In this document: positions 48,504 through 59,838 of the stretch, one piece after another
Layout of the letters: the number at the start of each line of letters is the position of its first letter
How positions within the stretch are numbered: position 1 is the first letter of the stretch
Assembly (NCBI GenBank): GCA_007258455.2
Contig: VDFB02193867.1
Span: 532,013,071 to 532,077,070 of the forward strand
Length of the DNA: 64,000 bases
Origin: Sequoia sempervirens
Lineage: Eukaryota; Streptophyta; Pinopsida; Cupressales; Cupressaceae
Reading direction: 5' to 3'
Notes under the pieces: model-generated
What the model was told of the DNA's origin: nothing
The model's database searches: none
The model's input: only the letters and a program-made list of their open reading frames with translations
Made by a program: the position numbers and the translations under genes

Positions 48504-50384
48504 TGATGCAGAGCATCTACCAAAATCCACAAACCATCAAGGGTGCTTCTGACCCTAAAAAAAACATGAGAAGATCCAAAAACCATTCACCAAATTCACT
48601 TAATCACTCAACCACATTTCTTTGCTCCCACTTGAAATTTTCTTTGCTACAAAGTATCAAGTACTCAAAACTTGGATCCAAACCATTATTAGATCCAAAA
48701 ATATCTCAACCATCACCATTTAAATAGGAACAAAGCCAAAACTTGATTAGAAAACTATGAATCCATCCATTCATTCAAAATGCACTAATTTACTCTTTAA
48801 TGCAACTTGCTCCTCAAGGAAAAATGACAACAAACCAACCATTCATGCTTCTAATCTCTTACCAAACTTGCAAGACACTGTAATCATCATGTTTTTGATT
48901 CAAATAAACCAAATACATACTTACAAAACACTGAACAATCATATTTCCTATCTCTGCAATCAAGGCACCACTTTGCGCGTTGTGATCATATTGCTTGAAA
49001 CATCAAATCAACAAGTTTTCTTTCTAAACTCTTCCCCAAACATTGAAATATCTTTACCAACATCACTTAGGCATATTCGAACCCAAAATGAACACCCATA
49101 TCCCTGTTTACTTACTTTCATCTTCTTTCTTGCAGTCATGACTAAACCCTAGTAGTATTGCAAAACAACTAAAATGGGTATACCATCAAGTCCAAATTGA
49201 TTCTCCTTGGGAAGTACACATTTTCTTGAGCCCATTTGGTTCTATTCAAACATACTTTAACAACAGGGTATGTTACTTTGGAAAATATATGAAAAAAATG
49301 ACTGTCCCACGGTAGAATGCACCAAATTAGGTAAAAAATACAAAGCAACCACCATTGAATCAACTTGAAAACATTAAATAACCCTGGACATCATTGAATT
49401 AGGTCACAAAACTACTGAATCCAAAAATATATAGTCTCTTAATCCTTTCCAAAGATCATGAAATACAAACCCTCATTATATGCCATTGAAGACTTTAGAA
49501 AACAGGGGTTTATTAAAAATAACCTTTACAAACCTTTTTACACTTAGCAACTGCTTCAAATAGGCCAGGATATGTTTTCACACACTCAAGGAATCATTTT
49601 ACAACCTTCTTTCATACTTCTTCAACATATACCAACTTGAAACCATCCTCTTTCTTGGAAAATTCTATATTTTCTTGTAAGGGCAGTGACCTTAACCTCA
49701 TATTATTTCCTTCCCTATTCCTATCAACACACACACCATTTAAGGAATTCTAAGTACATTCAAAATAATCCATCCCACCATTCTACTAAACCTACAATAG
49801 TGGGATGGGGTTATAATCCGAGTCACAAGACTCTCAAAACCCTTGACTAGGTTTTTAGGCAGATTCGAGCAACTTGGTCTTATTTTTTTTTCCTAAAATT
49901 GATAGAAGCCTATCAAAACACCTTTAAGTATTTTCTAAAATAAAATAAATATATAGCTTATAGACTGCTGGTCAAGAGAATAAAACTCTGCAAATACAAA
50001 GAACTGGGAACTTTATTTTGTAAATAGTTTCAAGAATACAAAATCTGCTTCTTCCTCATGCTTTACAATGCTTTATAGAGCTTTTTCATCAGTTAAGGAA
50101 ACTTCCTTTTCAATTCCAATGACCTATCCTTTCATTTTCCCACAAAGACTCTTCATCTCCCTAATTTTTGTACTTTTTTCATTTGTACATTATTGACAAC
50201 AATTGACACTTTTTGTCATAAAAGACAACTTTTGCAATTAACCACCTAGAGACCTATTTGAGACTTTAAATACATTAAATAAGACCTCACATGACCCTTT
50301 TAGATTACCTTACATTTGAAAATTCAATTTTTTACAAAAATTCTTGATGGAGACTTAGCAATATCTTTAGGTGCTCCTGCACCA
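48504..50384 (-). repeat. N1 right LTR
   Basis: 1,881 bp copy of the left LTR, ending GCACCA next to target duplicate CAACT. Confidence 0.9.
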
Positions 50385-50389
50385 CAACT

Positions 50390-51069
50390 CATCAGAACCA
50401 TCACTATCCATATCATCCTCAATAATTGTTGCTTTAAATGTTGTTTTTTTCTTTTCCTATTTCTCTCCAAACTTTCTCATCTCAAATGCAGTCAAGGTTC
50501 CAAATAGCTCTTCTTTAGTGTATTTCTTAGGATCATACATTTCTTCAATAACTGAGATCTTATCATTGTAACACTTAGGTAGGGTTATTAGGATCTTCTC
50601 AATTATATCTCCATTAGTCAATTCCCCCCCTTGATTCCTAACATCATTTGTTGCAAGTTCAACCCTCTGGAAGTAACTTGCAAAATCTTCACCTTTTTCC
50701 ATTTTCAAATTCACATATCTATGCTTTTTCATCAGCTTCTTTGTCAATTTCACTCTATCATTTCCTTCATAAAGATCTTCCAAATTCTTCCTAACTTCAT
50801 AAAGAGTGCCCAGAGAAAGAACCTTAGTTCACTTAGTTTTAGATAGAGCATTGAAAATAGTATACCTCATCTACAGTAGTGAGACCACCTAACGGAGCAA
50901 TATACTTTTTCTCAATAGCCTTCCAGTTCTTGTAACCAAGAGAGAAATATATCCTCTCATCTACACTTTCTAGTCACTGTAATTAGATCCATCGAACATA
51001 GGGATCACCAACTTATGCACCATAGAATCTTCCTTAAGTGGTTATGTTATACACCAAGGAACCAAAGAT
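50390..51069 (-). pseudogene. C2 gag, 5' part
   Basis: The minus-strand frame begins close to the primer site (MVHKLVIPMFDGSN, near 51,025). After damage it continues as 108 clean codons (50,783-50,457) with LYEGNDRVKLTKKLMK, MEKGEDFASYFQRV, ITLPKCYNDKI and LFGTLTAFEMRKFG. This is the standard Gag (UBN2-type) domain of copia elements. It leads in frame into the 45,847 segment once N1 is removed (MDSDGSDEL joined to EDNFSRKLKKG and the zinc knuckle). It forms the particle shell. Confidence 0.85.
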
Positions 51070-51080
51070 CTGATACCAAT
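51070..51080 (-). other. Primer-binding site, initiator tRNA-Met (C2)
   Basis: ATTGGTATCAG(ATC) on the minus strand directly follows the LTR end TTTTAACA. Confidence 0.85.
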
Positions 51081-51379
51081 TGTTAAAAGGCATAGGACAA
51101 CTGAGAGGCGGGGATGAATTAGTTGTCACCAAATTTAAACTCAAAAATTCAACACTTATCAATTCCACAACCACACTGTTTTGTTATTAAGTATGAACAT
51201 AAAATGTAGATGACAAAGAAAAATCAACAAAATGAACACCAAATTTTATGTGGAAAACCCAATGAGGGAAAAAACATGGTGAGGATTAACTCACAATATA
51301 AAGAGATAACAAAACCGAATACAAAGGCTCACTGCCCAGAAGAGGACTCGCTTTCTAGATACAAAGGCTCACTTCCTAC
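51081..51379 (-). repeat. C2 5' LTR, first segment
   Basis: Matches 40,671-40,990 of the 3' LTR and breaks off at CCTAC, where E3 is inserted. It resumes at 61,918. Confidence 0.9.
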
Positions 51380-52711
51380 TGTATACCTTGATATTTCTAC
51401 CTCTCTAAATGTGCAAAACTAACTAAGAAACATGAATAACAAAATACCAATGACACCTCAAGATTAGCCGAAAGAGTAGTTCAACGAAAAGGAATGCAAA
51501 TAAGATAAAACACAAACACTTTTACCTCCCTTGTTGTTGATACCTCTTTGATTGGCCCTTGCTTGGATTGGTTGTGTGCTCCTTAGATGATGGATTGAGT
51601 GACTAAAATGCAAGCTCCAATATGCAAAATGATGAACAAAGATGGTTGAATGATTGAAAAAGGCTTGAGGATTCAAATGGACAGCATGTAGTTATCAAAA
51701 TACAAAGTGTTGGAAAGCAAATGGGCAGCATGTAGTTGCTCAAATGAAGAAGTGTTCTGAAAATGCCCTTGAGGAGGGGGTATTTATAGAAGAATTTGAA
51801 TTCTCTAGAGAATTCAACGGTCAAGATTGCTCCAACAAGGCCAAGATGAAGGGCTAAGGTGGGTTGAGAACCCACAAGCCCTCACATCTTGACATGTGGA
51901 GGGTGAAGTGGCCAAGGGGATATGAGGTGGAGATGAGTTGTCAAAAAGGTACATGAGGTGGAAAAGGACATGCACCTTGGGGGATGAGAGGATTTCCACA
52001 AAAAGGATTTCTTGTCCCCAAGTGGGAGTGAAAGGGACATTTGAGGAATTTTAGAATTCCTCAAAAATCTACATGGGAAAAGGAAAGGTGGTTGGGGGGA
52101 TAAATGTGAATTAAAAATTCACATTCCTAGGATGATCTAGAGGGTAAAAGGTGGGCTCCAAAAAGGTGGGACTTGGTCACATGTGGAGATTGTGATAAGT
52201 CCAAGGTTCTAGAAGCCTTGGGAGAATGGAATGTGAATTAAAAATTCACATTTAAAGGAGAGGAATCTAGAGCAAATAAATGTGAATTAAAAATTCACAT
52301 AGGAAAGGGGGTCAATATAAAAAAGGAAAAATGGAAGAATTGACCAAAAAGTGGTGCTAAATTTAGCTAATAATTTTGGTTAAGGTTGTGCAAATATTGG
52401 ATTAGGCTAATTAACAGAAGATTAGAGGCAAGTGGCAAATGTAGGAGGATGTGACAAGGAGAGAGAAAGTGAGAAAATTTTAAATTGATTTAAAATCAAA
52501 AGGGGAAAAAATGACTAAATTAAATAAATTAGTGTATTTATTTAATTTAGAGAGGAAAGAGGTGAGAGATAAAACATTTAATTTTTAAATTAAATACTTT
52601 ACCAATGTGAGGCGAAAAGTGCAATATTAATTTAATAAATTAATATTAATATGATAGATGGACATATAGTAATTTTAATCATATGGAAGTGATTAAATTT
52701 GGATGTCTACA
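51380..52711 (-). repeat. E3 left (3') LTR
   Basis: 1,332 bp, TGTATACC...GTCTACA. The minus-strand TATA box (TATAAATA) is at 51,781-51,788. Three copies of a 21 bp palindrome (arms ATGTGAATT / AATTCACAT) lie at 52,104, 52,231 and 52,280. Confidence 0.95.
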
Positions 52712-52757
52712 TTTTGCCCCTCTTCGAAATATTGTTGAAATAACAATGTTTCGAAGA
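52712..52757 (-). promoter_or_regulatory. E3 polypurine tract and hairpin
   Basis: GAAGAGGGGCAAAA on the minus strand abuts the LTR start TGTAGAC. It continues a 15 bp stem (52,722-52,736 with 52,742-52,756, one mismatch, 5-base loop) that contains CTTCGAA/TTCGAAG. Confidence 0.75.
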
Positions 52758-53064
52758 AAAGTGAATGTCAGGGATGAAGGAAAGAATGAGGATTGATGTC
52801 CCAGCCTGACGAAGAAGAAGGAGGATGCCCCAGCGCCTGGTTTGAAATGGATGGAAGGAAGTGGTAGGGTATGCCCCCTCGAGAGGGCGGTTGGGGAAGA
52901 GAGGGGCCCCGGACGACGTCTTGATAGAAGAAAATGGAGGAGACCGTTGGATAGAGGGAAAAAAATTAAGCAACTTTGCCTTTTGAACGGAGTGGATTGG
53001 ACGTACGGTGTGCGAATGGCAGCCTCAGGAAGTTGGGGATGGGCAAAAACAAAACGGGTTTGTT
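52758..53064 (-). other. E3 3' end region before the gap
   Basis: No gene seen. 52,960-53,050 resembles 59,180-59,256 in the leader of the same element, including 'attaagcaa.ttt' and 'tgtacgg/cgtacgg'. Confidence 0.5.
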
Positions 53065-53981
53065 NNNNNNNNNNNNNNNNNNNNNNNNNNNNNNNNNNNN
53101 NNNNNNNNNNNNNNNNNNNNNNNNNNNNNNNNNNNNNNNNNNNNNNNNNNNNNNNNNNNNNNNNNNNNNNNNNNNNNNNNNNNNNNNNNNNNNNNNNNNN
53201 NNNNNNNNNNNNNNNNNNNNNNNNNNNNNNNNNNNNNNNNNNNNNNNNNNNNNNNNNNNNNNNNNNNNNNNNNNNNNNNNNNNNNNNNNNNNNNNNNNNN
53301 NNNNNNNNNNNNNNNNNNNNNNNNNNNNNNNNNNNNNNNNNNNNNNNNNNNNNNNNNNNNNNNNNNNNNNNNNNNNNNNNNNNNNNNNNNNNNNNNNNNN
53401 NNNNNNNNNNNNNNNNNNNNNNNNNNNNNNNNNNNNNNNNNNNNNNNNNNNNNNNNNNNNNNNNNNNNNNNNNNNNNNNNNNNNNNNNNNNNNNNNNNNN
53501 NNNNNNNNNNNNNNNNNNNNNNNNNNNNNNNNNNNNNNNNNNNNNNNNNNNNNNNNNNNNNNNNNNNNNNNNNNNNNNNNNNNNNNNNNNNNNNNNNNNN
53601 NNNNNNNNNNNNNNNNNNNNNNNNNNNNNNNNNNNNNNNNNNNNNNNNNNNNNNNNNNNNNNNNNNNNNNNNNNNNNNNNNNNNNNNNNNNNNNNNNNNN
53701 NNNNNNNNNNNNNNNNNNNNNNNNNNNNNNNNNNNNNNNNNNNNNNNNNNNNNNNNNNNNNNNNNNNNNNNNNNNNNNNNNNNNNNNNNNNNNNNNNNNN
53801 NNNNNNNNNNNNNNNNNNNNNNNNNNNNNNNNNNNNNNNNNNNNNNNNNNNNNNNNNNNNNNNNNNNNNNNNNNNNNNNNNNNNNNNNNNNNNNNNNNNN
53901 NNNNNNNNNNNNNNNNNNNNNNNNNNNNNNNNNNNNNNNNNNNNNNNNNNNNNNNNNNNNNNNNNNNNNNNNNNNNNNNNN
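53065..53981. other. Assembly gap (917 N)
   Basis: A run of unknown bases inside E3. Long open frames that cross it are artefacts. Confidence 1.
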
Positions 53982-56064
53982 CCATCATAACACAAGACCT
54001 CATGGGTCTTGGTGGGTACTACGTGGGACAACCCAAAAGAAAACAACAAAGAAAAAAGATCAAGATATGCCCCTATGTTTACCAGTCAAAGCACACCATG
54101 ATATGATGGATCAAGGCAACCATGACAAGTGATGATAAGGAGCTCAAATGATAAACAAAATCCAAAGCATCAAAAATTTAATCAATTTCAAATGTCCTTT
54201 GCCAGGATCAAAAGGGGATGATCGGATTGATGAGGTACAGTAGGAAGGATGCATGCAGGATGAATGATCAGATCTGAAACTAAAAGATCGTTATGACACG
54301 GGATGTTCAAAATCGATTGGATCTCATGATACAAGTGGATCTCATTTGTGAAGAACTGGCTAGATAAGGGCATAGCTTGATGACACGACACAAGGGAGAC
54401 AAGACATGGGACTGACACACCCTAAGGACCTAGGGGCTCGAGGGCCGATCAAAGATCAGCCTTGCCTACGTAAAAGCGCAAAGCCCTCGTAGTTCGATGA
54501 AATGTGGATGACTGACCAAGATGGAGACATTGATGGATGGTAAAGATAGGATGGACAAAAGGAGAAAGACCGATGATAGATGATAGAGGACCAAAGTGGA
54601 CAATAAAGATCGATGATGGAACCCCGGGGGCGGATCAAATGATCGACCTTGCCTACGTGAAAGCGCAGGGGCAACGTAGTTCGACGAGACCAAAGGAAAA
54701 CAATGGATAAAGGATGATAAGATGATAGGACAAGTGGATAAAAAGGTGGGACCGATACAACAAGATAGGATAGACCTAGTGGATTGGATAGGATGATGAC
54801 GATCACATAAAGCTCAGGGATGGGATAGTTATCAAAGCATTAAAATGACTTGGGATGATGATACGATAGATAGAGGAGTGAAAAAGTGATAGGGGATTGG
54901 AAAGATGTGCAAAAGAAGCAAGGGTGATGACGATGCGATAAATGGCATTGGGTTGCATAGGGGGAGGCCTATAGCCAGATACCAATGACAAGGGATTGTG
55001 AGATGGGATGAGATGAAAGAATGGATAGAGATATAGGGATGGGGATGGGAGGGATTGTTTGGATGGATAGGAATATAAGGATTGGGAGATGAAAGGGATG
55101 CTAGGATAGATGGAGAGATGGAAGGGATGCTAGGGTAGATGGGGAGATGGAAGGGATGCTAGGATATATGGGGAGATGGAAGGGATGCTATGATGGATGG
55201 ATAGGGACAAAAGGATTGGGAGATGAAGGGGATGCTAGGATAGAGGGATACGAAGACAAGGATGGGCAGATGGAAGGGATGCTGTGATAGATGGATAGGG
55301 ACAGAAGGATTGGGAGATGAAAGGGATGATAGGATAGGTGGATATGAAGATAAGGATGGGGAGATGGAAGGGATGCTGTGATAGATGGATAGAGAGATGA
55401 AGGGATGTTAGGATGGGTGATTTCTCCAAGGACTATGTCACAAAGGAAGCAGATGCCCCCACTCTAGATATATCATATATGATGAGGCATGAGGAACGTA
55501 AGACGAGTGGATGATAAGATAAAGGAGATAACTGAAGGAGGACACGATGGGTGATCAAGGAATATGATAGAGCATGGGTGAAGGGAATATATACCAATAG
55601 GTGTCCAAAGCATGCATAGATAGGTGCCCCAATTTTGATCAAGATCACAAGAAGGATGGAGGGAATGGGAGATAAATGGGATATGATGGTAGGATGCGGA
55701 AGACGGGTGCATAGCTAGAAGCATAGCAGATGGAGAGAATGCATATCAGGAAGTTGCCCCTAAGTGCAGATGGGGAGTTACGCATGACGCCTGTTTGCCA
55801 GGTTTTCATCATGGTACTTATCCAAGGTGCTTGTTTGCCAAGTTTCCACCATTGGATGGATTATTTCTCTTTACTTTTTCTTTTTTTTGTTTTTTTTTTA
55901 CTTTGTTGACTTTTTTGACTTTTTTGATTTTTTTGACTTTTTTGACTTTTTTGGATGTTATGCAAAAGGAGATGGGTAAGGACATGTGATAAGGATCAAG
56001 GTGTTAAGAGCCCATGTTTGAAGTGACTGTTGGATGTTGGTACAACCTTATTAGGATAAATGGG
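53982..56064 (-). other. E3 3' non-coding region with conserved blocks and a minisatellite
   Basis: I find no convincing gene. The CCTTGCCTACGT...CGTAGTTCG block occurs twice (54,430-54,497 and 54,620-54,685). A degenerate tandem array of about 35-45 bp units containing 'gagatggaagggatgctagg' fills 55,080-55,415. The block with 'ctgtttgccaggttttcatc' (55,790-55,815) recurs in E1 and E2. A 'ttgacttttt' run lies at 55,912-55,955, close to the ORF end. Confidence 0.6.
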
Positions 56065-58001
56065 TTATGCATGAGGATGAATTAGAGGGATTTGATAGGG
56101 TTGATACATGGGATAATGGATGGGATGCTGGAAAAGGTATGGATGGAATGATGGGGTGGATATGTGATGGGGAGATGTGTTCAGGACCAACATTGGCACA
56201 TGTGGTGGTGGATGTGGAAAGATAATAGGAGTAAGGGATGGAGAATGTGGGGATAATGGAGGAGATGAAATGGTGAATTTTGGGACATAAGGACCCAAAA
56301 CAGACTTAGGAGATGAAACAGGTGTATGATTAGCTTTTGGATTAGCGACTTTGGATGTTTTTACAGATTTTTCATGTAATGTATTGCATCTTTTTTCTTT
56401 GGGATCCACATGGTTTTGATCTTTGCTTTGGTGGGCCTTAGTGGCCTACATATTTTGTTTAGATTTAGATTTTTCTTCTCTTCACCATGTATTTTAGAGG
56501 GGACATGGGGAGCCGTAAATTCATGTGGATGCTTAGATTTATGCATTTTTCCTTTAACAACCAAAGTGCTTTTAGTAGCAATGGGATGGGTGTGAATGGA
56601 TGGATGATGTGGAGGACACATGAATGGAAGGATGGAGGTAGGATTTTTAGGATGATATGTGGATGGATGATGTACAGATACATGCCTTTGTTGATCCTGA
56701 TTAGGGAACATGAGAGTGGGATAGTTATGATGGGTGACATGGATAGGTGATGGATGGATGAAAGGATGGATAGGATGAGATGGAGGAGGTGATTTTGGGA
56801 TATAAGGGCCCAAAATAGACTTAGGACTTGGAGGATATGGGATGGGGGATGAGGGGACATAAGGACCCAATATGGATGGAGCGGATGAAGGAGGAAGATG
56901 GACAGTTGTTTTGAGGTGATATGATAGAGGAGGAGGGATGGCGACATGATTTGGTAGGGCGATGAGAAGAGCCGACATGTCTTTTGGAAAGGGATTTTTG
57001 AGGACGTCTAGAGGTTGTATAACATTTTTATATTGTGAGTCATGAGTAGTACATCCAAGACCTTGCAGATACAAATGTTCTTTAGCTTGGATGGGCTCTA
57101 TAATACCTTGCTCATGAAGGCCTAAACATTTTCCTTGATAGTTCATTTTCTTGAGTATTCGATCTAGGACAAGATTTTTGTTATTCTGGAAGAATGATGC
57201 GAGTTCATTATTAGGTGGAAGAGGAGGGTTGGTGTATATGCTTTGTTTTTCTTCTACGAGGAGACCACCATGGAGGAATGTGAGAGGACCAAGGGGATAT
57301 GCAAGCGGCATGGGGATATCATTTTTAGGCGATGATGGGGGATCATGAGAAGGAGAGGATGGGATAGCAACATCAGGAGAGGGAGTAGAGGCCATGATAG
57401 GATTTGGATTTGTGGTAGTAGGCTCATGCGATGGAGATGGAGATGGAGCGGTGGAGGCTTGAATGACAAGGGGATCATGGGATGGAATGGATGGGGGACT
57501 GTGATCTTGAGGTAGACTAGATGGGATGGTAGGATCTTGATCTAGAGAAGGGGATATGTTGGCATGCTTTGGATTAGACTCTTGGCATGACTCATCGTGT
57601 GCGGGAGGCATGGTAATGGACTCTTGTTGGGACTCTTCAAGTGGGGAAGATGGAGGGATGGAAGATTCATGAGGTTCATTGGAATGGGTTTTGGTGCTAC
57701 TAGGGGTGGGAGGGGTGGATTGGATTTGGGTGGATCTAGGAGTAGAGGGAGTGGATTGGGATTGGTTGTCTTCGATGGATTGGGTGGATCTAGGAGTAGA
57801 GGGAGTGGATTGGACTTGGGTGTCTTCGATGGGTTCAGTGGCTCTCATAGTGGGAGATGTGGGTTCAATGGATTTAGTGGGTTCAATGGTTTCAATGGTT
57901 TGATCAGTGCTAGGGGTGGTAACAACAATGATAGGTGTGGTATGGAGAAGGGTCTCATCACTAGTGACCGTGGATGATGGATTAGGATGGCATGGTTCCA
58001 T
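56065..58001 (-). CDS. E3 ORF-B: Pro/Ser/Thr-rich protein with G-patch-like motif
   Basis: 546 codons are open from ATG 58,001 to 56,361. A frame shift near 56,400 leads into a second open piece to 56,065. The N-terminal half is low-complexity, with STPSTPRSTQ repeats and PSP/HDP-rich runs. Near residues 280-320 is GKCLGLHEQGI followed by EPIQ, which resembles the G-patch found in Tat/Ogre polyproteins. Then come three SxxILGPYxP repeats, with a further copy after the frameshift. A basic C-terminal stretch contains KIKTMWIPK, matching IKYAWIPK in E1. No protease, RT or integrase motif is present. A structural or RNA-binding role is a guess. Starts and the joint are uncertain. Confidence 0.55.
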
Positions 58002-58052
58002 GAATCTGATGATGTGGAGTTGGGGATGGCTTTGTAATGAGTCCTGAGAACT

Positions 58053-58823
58053 TCAAACGCAGGGACTCTGCCATGGTTGGCTTAAATGTGTGGCAGAAAT
58101 GGGATGAGGGATTATGGATTGGTGGACTAGGTTAGATGGGAGGAATGGGATTGGAATGGGACCATGGAGTAGATGGGGATTAGGGATTGGATGGAGGACT
58201 AGTAGATGGATGAATAGGGGATGGATGGAGGGATTGGATGGAGCAGGTGGATAATGGAGTGGTGAATTAAGATAGGGGGACATGGATGGTGGATTAAGAC
58301 AAGAGGATATAGGTGGTGTAGTGGGACAAGAGGATGTGGGGGATGGATTATAATAAGGGTATTGGGATGGTGGATTAGGATGAGGATATGTGGATGTAGG
58401 ATCAAGGTAACAGGGTGTGGGTGTAAGATTAGTGTGGACAGACTGGGAAAGAGGATGAGGATAGGGGGACATGGATGGGGAATTGTAATAGGAGTATTGG
58501 GATGGAAAATTAGGATAAGAGGATGTAGATGTTGTGTAAGGGGATGATGTAGATGAAGGACATGACAAATATGGGGATGAAGAAGATACTGGATATCCAT
58601 TGTCAAGGGTGGCATAAGGAGCATGACTAGGCATGGATGAAGATATAGCGGGATAACTGGAAGGGGTGATTGGATTGTGGAAAGTGGATGGAGAAAGCTT
58701 ACTAGAGATGATAGTGTCAAGGGGATCTATGTCATATACCTCTTGATCGACAAGACTTTCATTATTGTCGTCCACGTAATTAGTGTTTCCCTTGACTATT
58801 ATTGATGGAGGATGAGGATTCAT
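58053..58823 (-). CDS. E3 ORF-A: Pro/Ser/Tyr-rich protein
   Basis: 256 codons from ATG 58,823 (MNPHPPSIIVKGN), the first ORF after the leader. After an acidic start (VDDNNESLVDQEVYDIDPLDT) it is built of repeated SPY, PYP and PPS segments. Its place matches the N-terminal part of the E1 giant ORF, which is likewise repetitive (NP/NQ-rich). It ends 52 bp before ORF-B in another frame, so the two may once have been one ORF. No domain is recognised. Confidence 0.5.
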   Translation of the reverse strand: MNPHPPSIIVKGNTNYVDDNNESLVDQEVYDIDPLDTIISSKLSPSTFHNPITPSSYPAISSSMPSHAPYATLDNGYPVSSSSPYLSCPSSTSSPYTTSTSSYPNFPSQYSYYNSPSMSPYPHPLSQSVHTNLTPTPCYLDPTSTYPHPNPPSQYPYYNPSPTSSCPTTPPISSCLNPPSMSPYLNSPLHYPPAPSNPSIHPLFIHLLVLHPIPNPHLLHGPIPIPFLPSNLVHQSIIPHPISATHLSQPWQSPCV

Positions 58824-59283
58824 GATGGTGAAAGGATAAAGAGGATAGATAAAAGATTTTGGATGGGAACGGATTAAAGCTTAAATTAGGATTTTGGTCA
58901 AGCTCAAATCAGGATTGGACAAAAGCTCAGATTAGGATGATTGGATGGGATTGCTTTTGATTTTGATGGGATTCGATAGATGGATGATTGGATCGGGTAG
59001 ATGATTTGATGAATTTGATTAAAGTACATAGATCAATTTGATGGGATAGGATCAAATGATTAGATGATGTTGATTGGATGGACTTGATCGGATTGGTGTG
59101 CTTGGATTGATTAGATGATTAGAGGAATGGATTGGTTTGATTAGATAGGAAGAAATAAAAGGTACCACTAGATAGATCTTGAAAAATTAAGCAATTTTGG
59201 TTTTTGAACGAAGTTGCTTCGATGTACGGTTTGTAAATGATGGGCCCGGGAAGTTAAAGGGGCGTAGCCAACATTCTACAGTA

Positions 59284-59456
59284 AATCAGGGGCGCTACCG
59301 CCTTTTTGCAGTAAATCAGGGGTGCTACCGCATTTCTGCAAGGGCGCTACCACGTTTCTGCATAGGGCGCTACCGCATTTCTGCGGGGGCACTACCACAT
59401 TTCTGCGTAGGGCGCTACCGCGTTTCTGCGGGGGCGCTACCGCATTTCTGTGGGGA
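59284..59456 (-). repeat. Leader tandem array A, unit GGGCGCTACCGCATTTCTGC
   Basis: About seven imperfect 22-30 bp units in a row, as read on the plus strand. The GC content is far above the surroundings. Confidence 0.85.
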
Positions 59457-59828
59457 CAAAGCTTGGTTTTTTATGGCAAAAGCTATGGCAAGGACACAAA
59501 ATGATGAAACAAGTCAAAAGTATCAAAATTTGACAGAATTTCCATAAGAAAACACCTCAAGCAAGTACAATCCTATGATTAATATTACGGGTATGGCAAG
59601 GCAAAGTCTTAATCTAGGATGCACAAGGCTTCTAGGGAGTCCTCGATATACTCTCGGTACGTGAGGCACAACCGTGAACACCAATTCATCACAAGCATGA
59701 GTTGGGAACCCCAGCGAGATACTGAAGGGCTCAGACCAATTCTTCACGTCTATCTAGGTATCACCCTAGCTTCGACGCTCCGCCAATTACAACGCAACTA
59801 GATTGGGGTACAACTTTCGTTCTCCCCC

Positions 59829-59838
59829 CTTTATATAC
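59829..59838 (-). promoter_or_regulatory. TATA-like motif inside the E3 leader
   Basis: GGGGTATATAAAGGGG on the minus strand lies about 760 bp downstream of the primer site. Weaker versions stand in the E1 (10,034) and E2 (22,012) leaders, each followed by the same 'cttgggtga' block. Confidence 0.4.

Larger units (their letters stand above)
45848..50384 (-). mobile_element. N1: non-autonomous LTR element with large LTRs and a tiny interior
   Basis: Two 1.88 kb LTRs (45,848-47,730 and 48,504-50,384) enclose only 773 bp. Target duplication CAACT at 45,843-45,847 and 50,385-50,389 is perfect. A primer site next to the right LTR (48,484-48,503) reads TTGTTATCAGAGCTAG on the minus strand, one base off the initiator-Met site. 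It therefore runs on the minus strand and is probably copia-related. No gag or pol is present. Removing N1 and one CAACT restores the gag frame of C2. Confidence 0.9.

Noticed and set aside
52679..54132. Several open frames of 345-456 codons spanning 53,065-53,981
   Set aside because: They exist only because unknown bases contain no stop codons; the known flanks are LTR edge and non-coding DNA.
57597..57977. 126-codon Gly-rich plus-strand frame
   Set aside because: It is the complement of the Pro/Ser/Thr-repeat part of E3 ORF-B.
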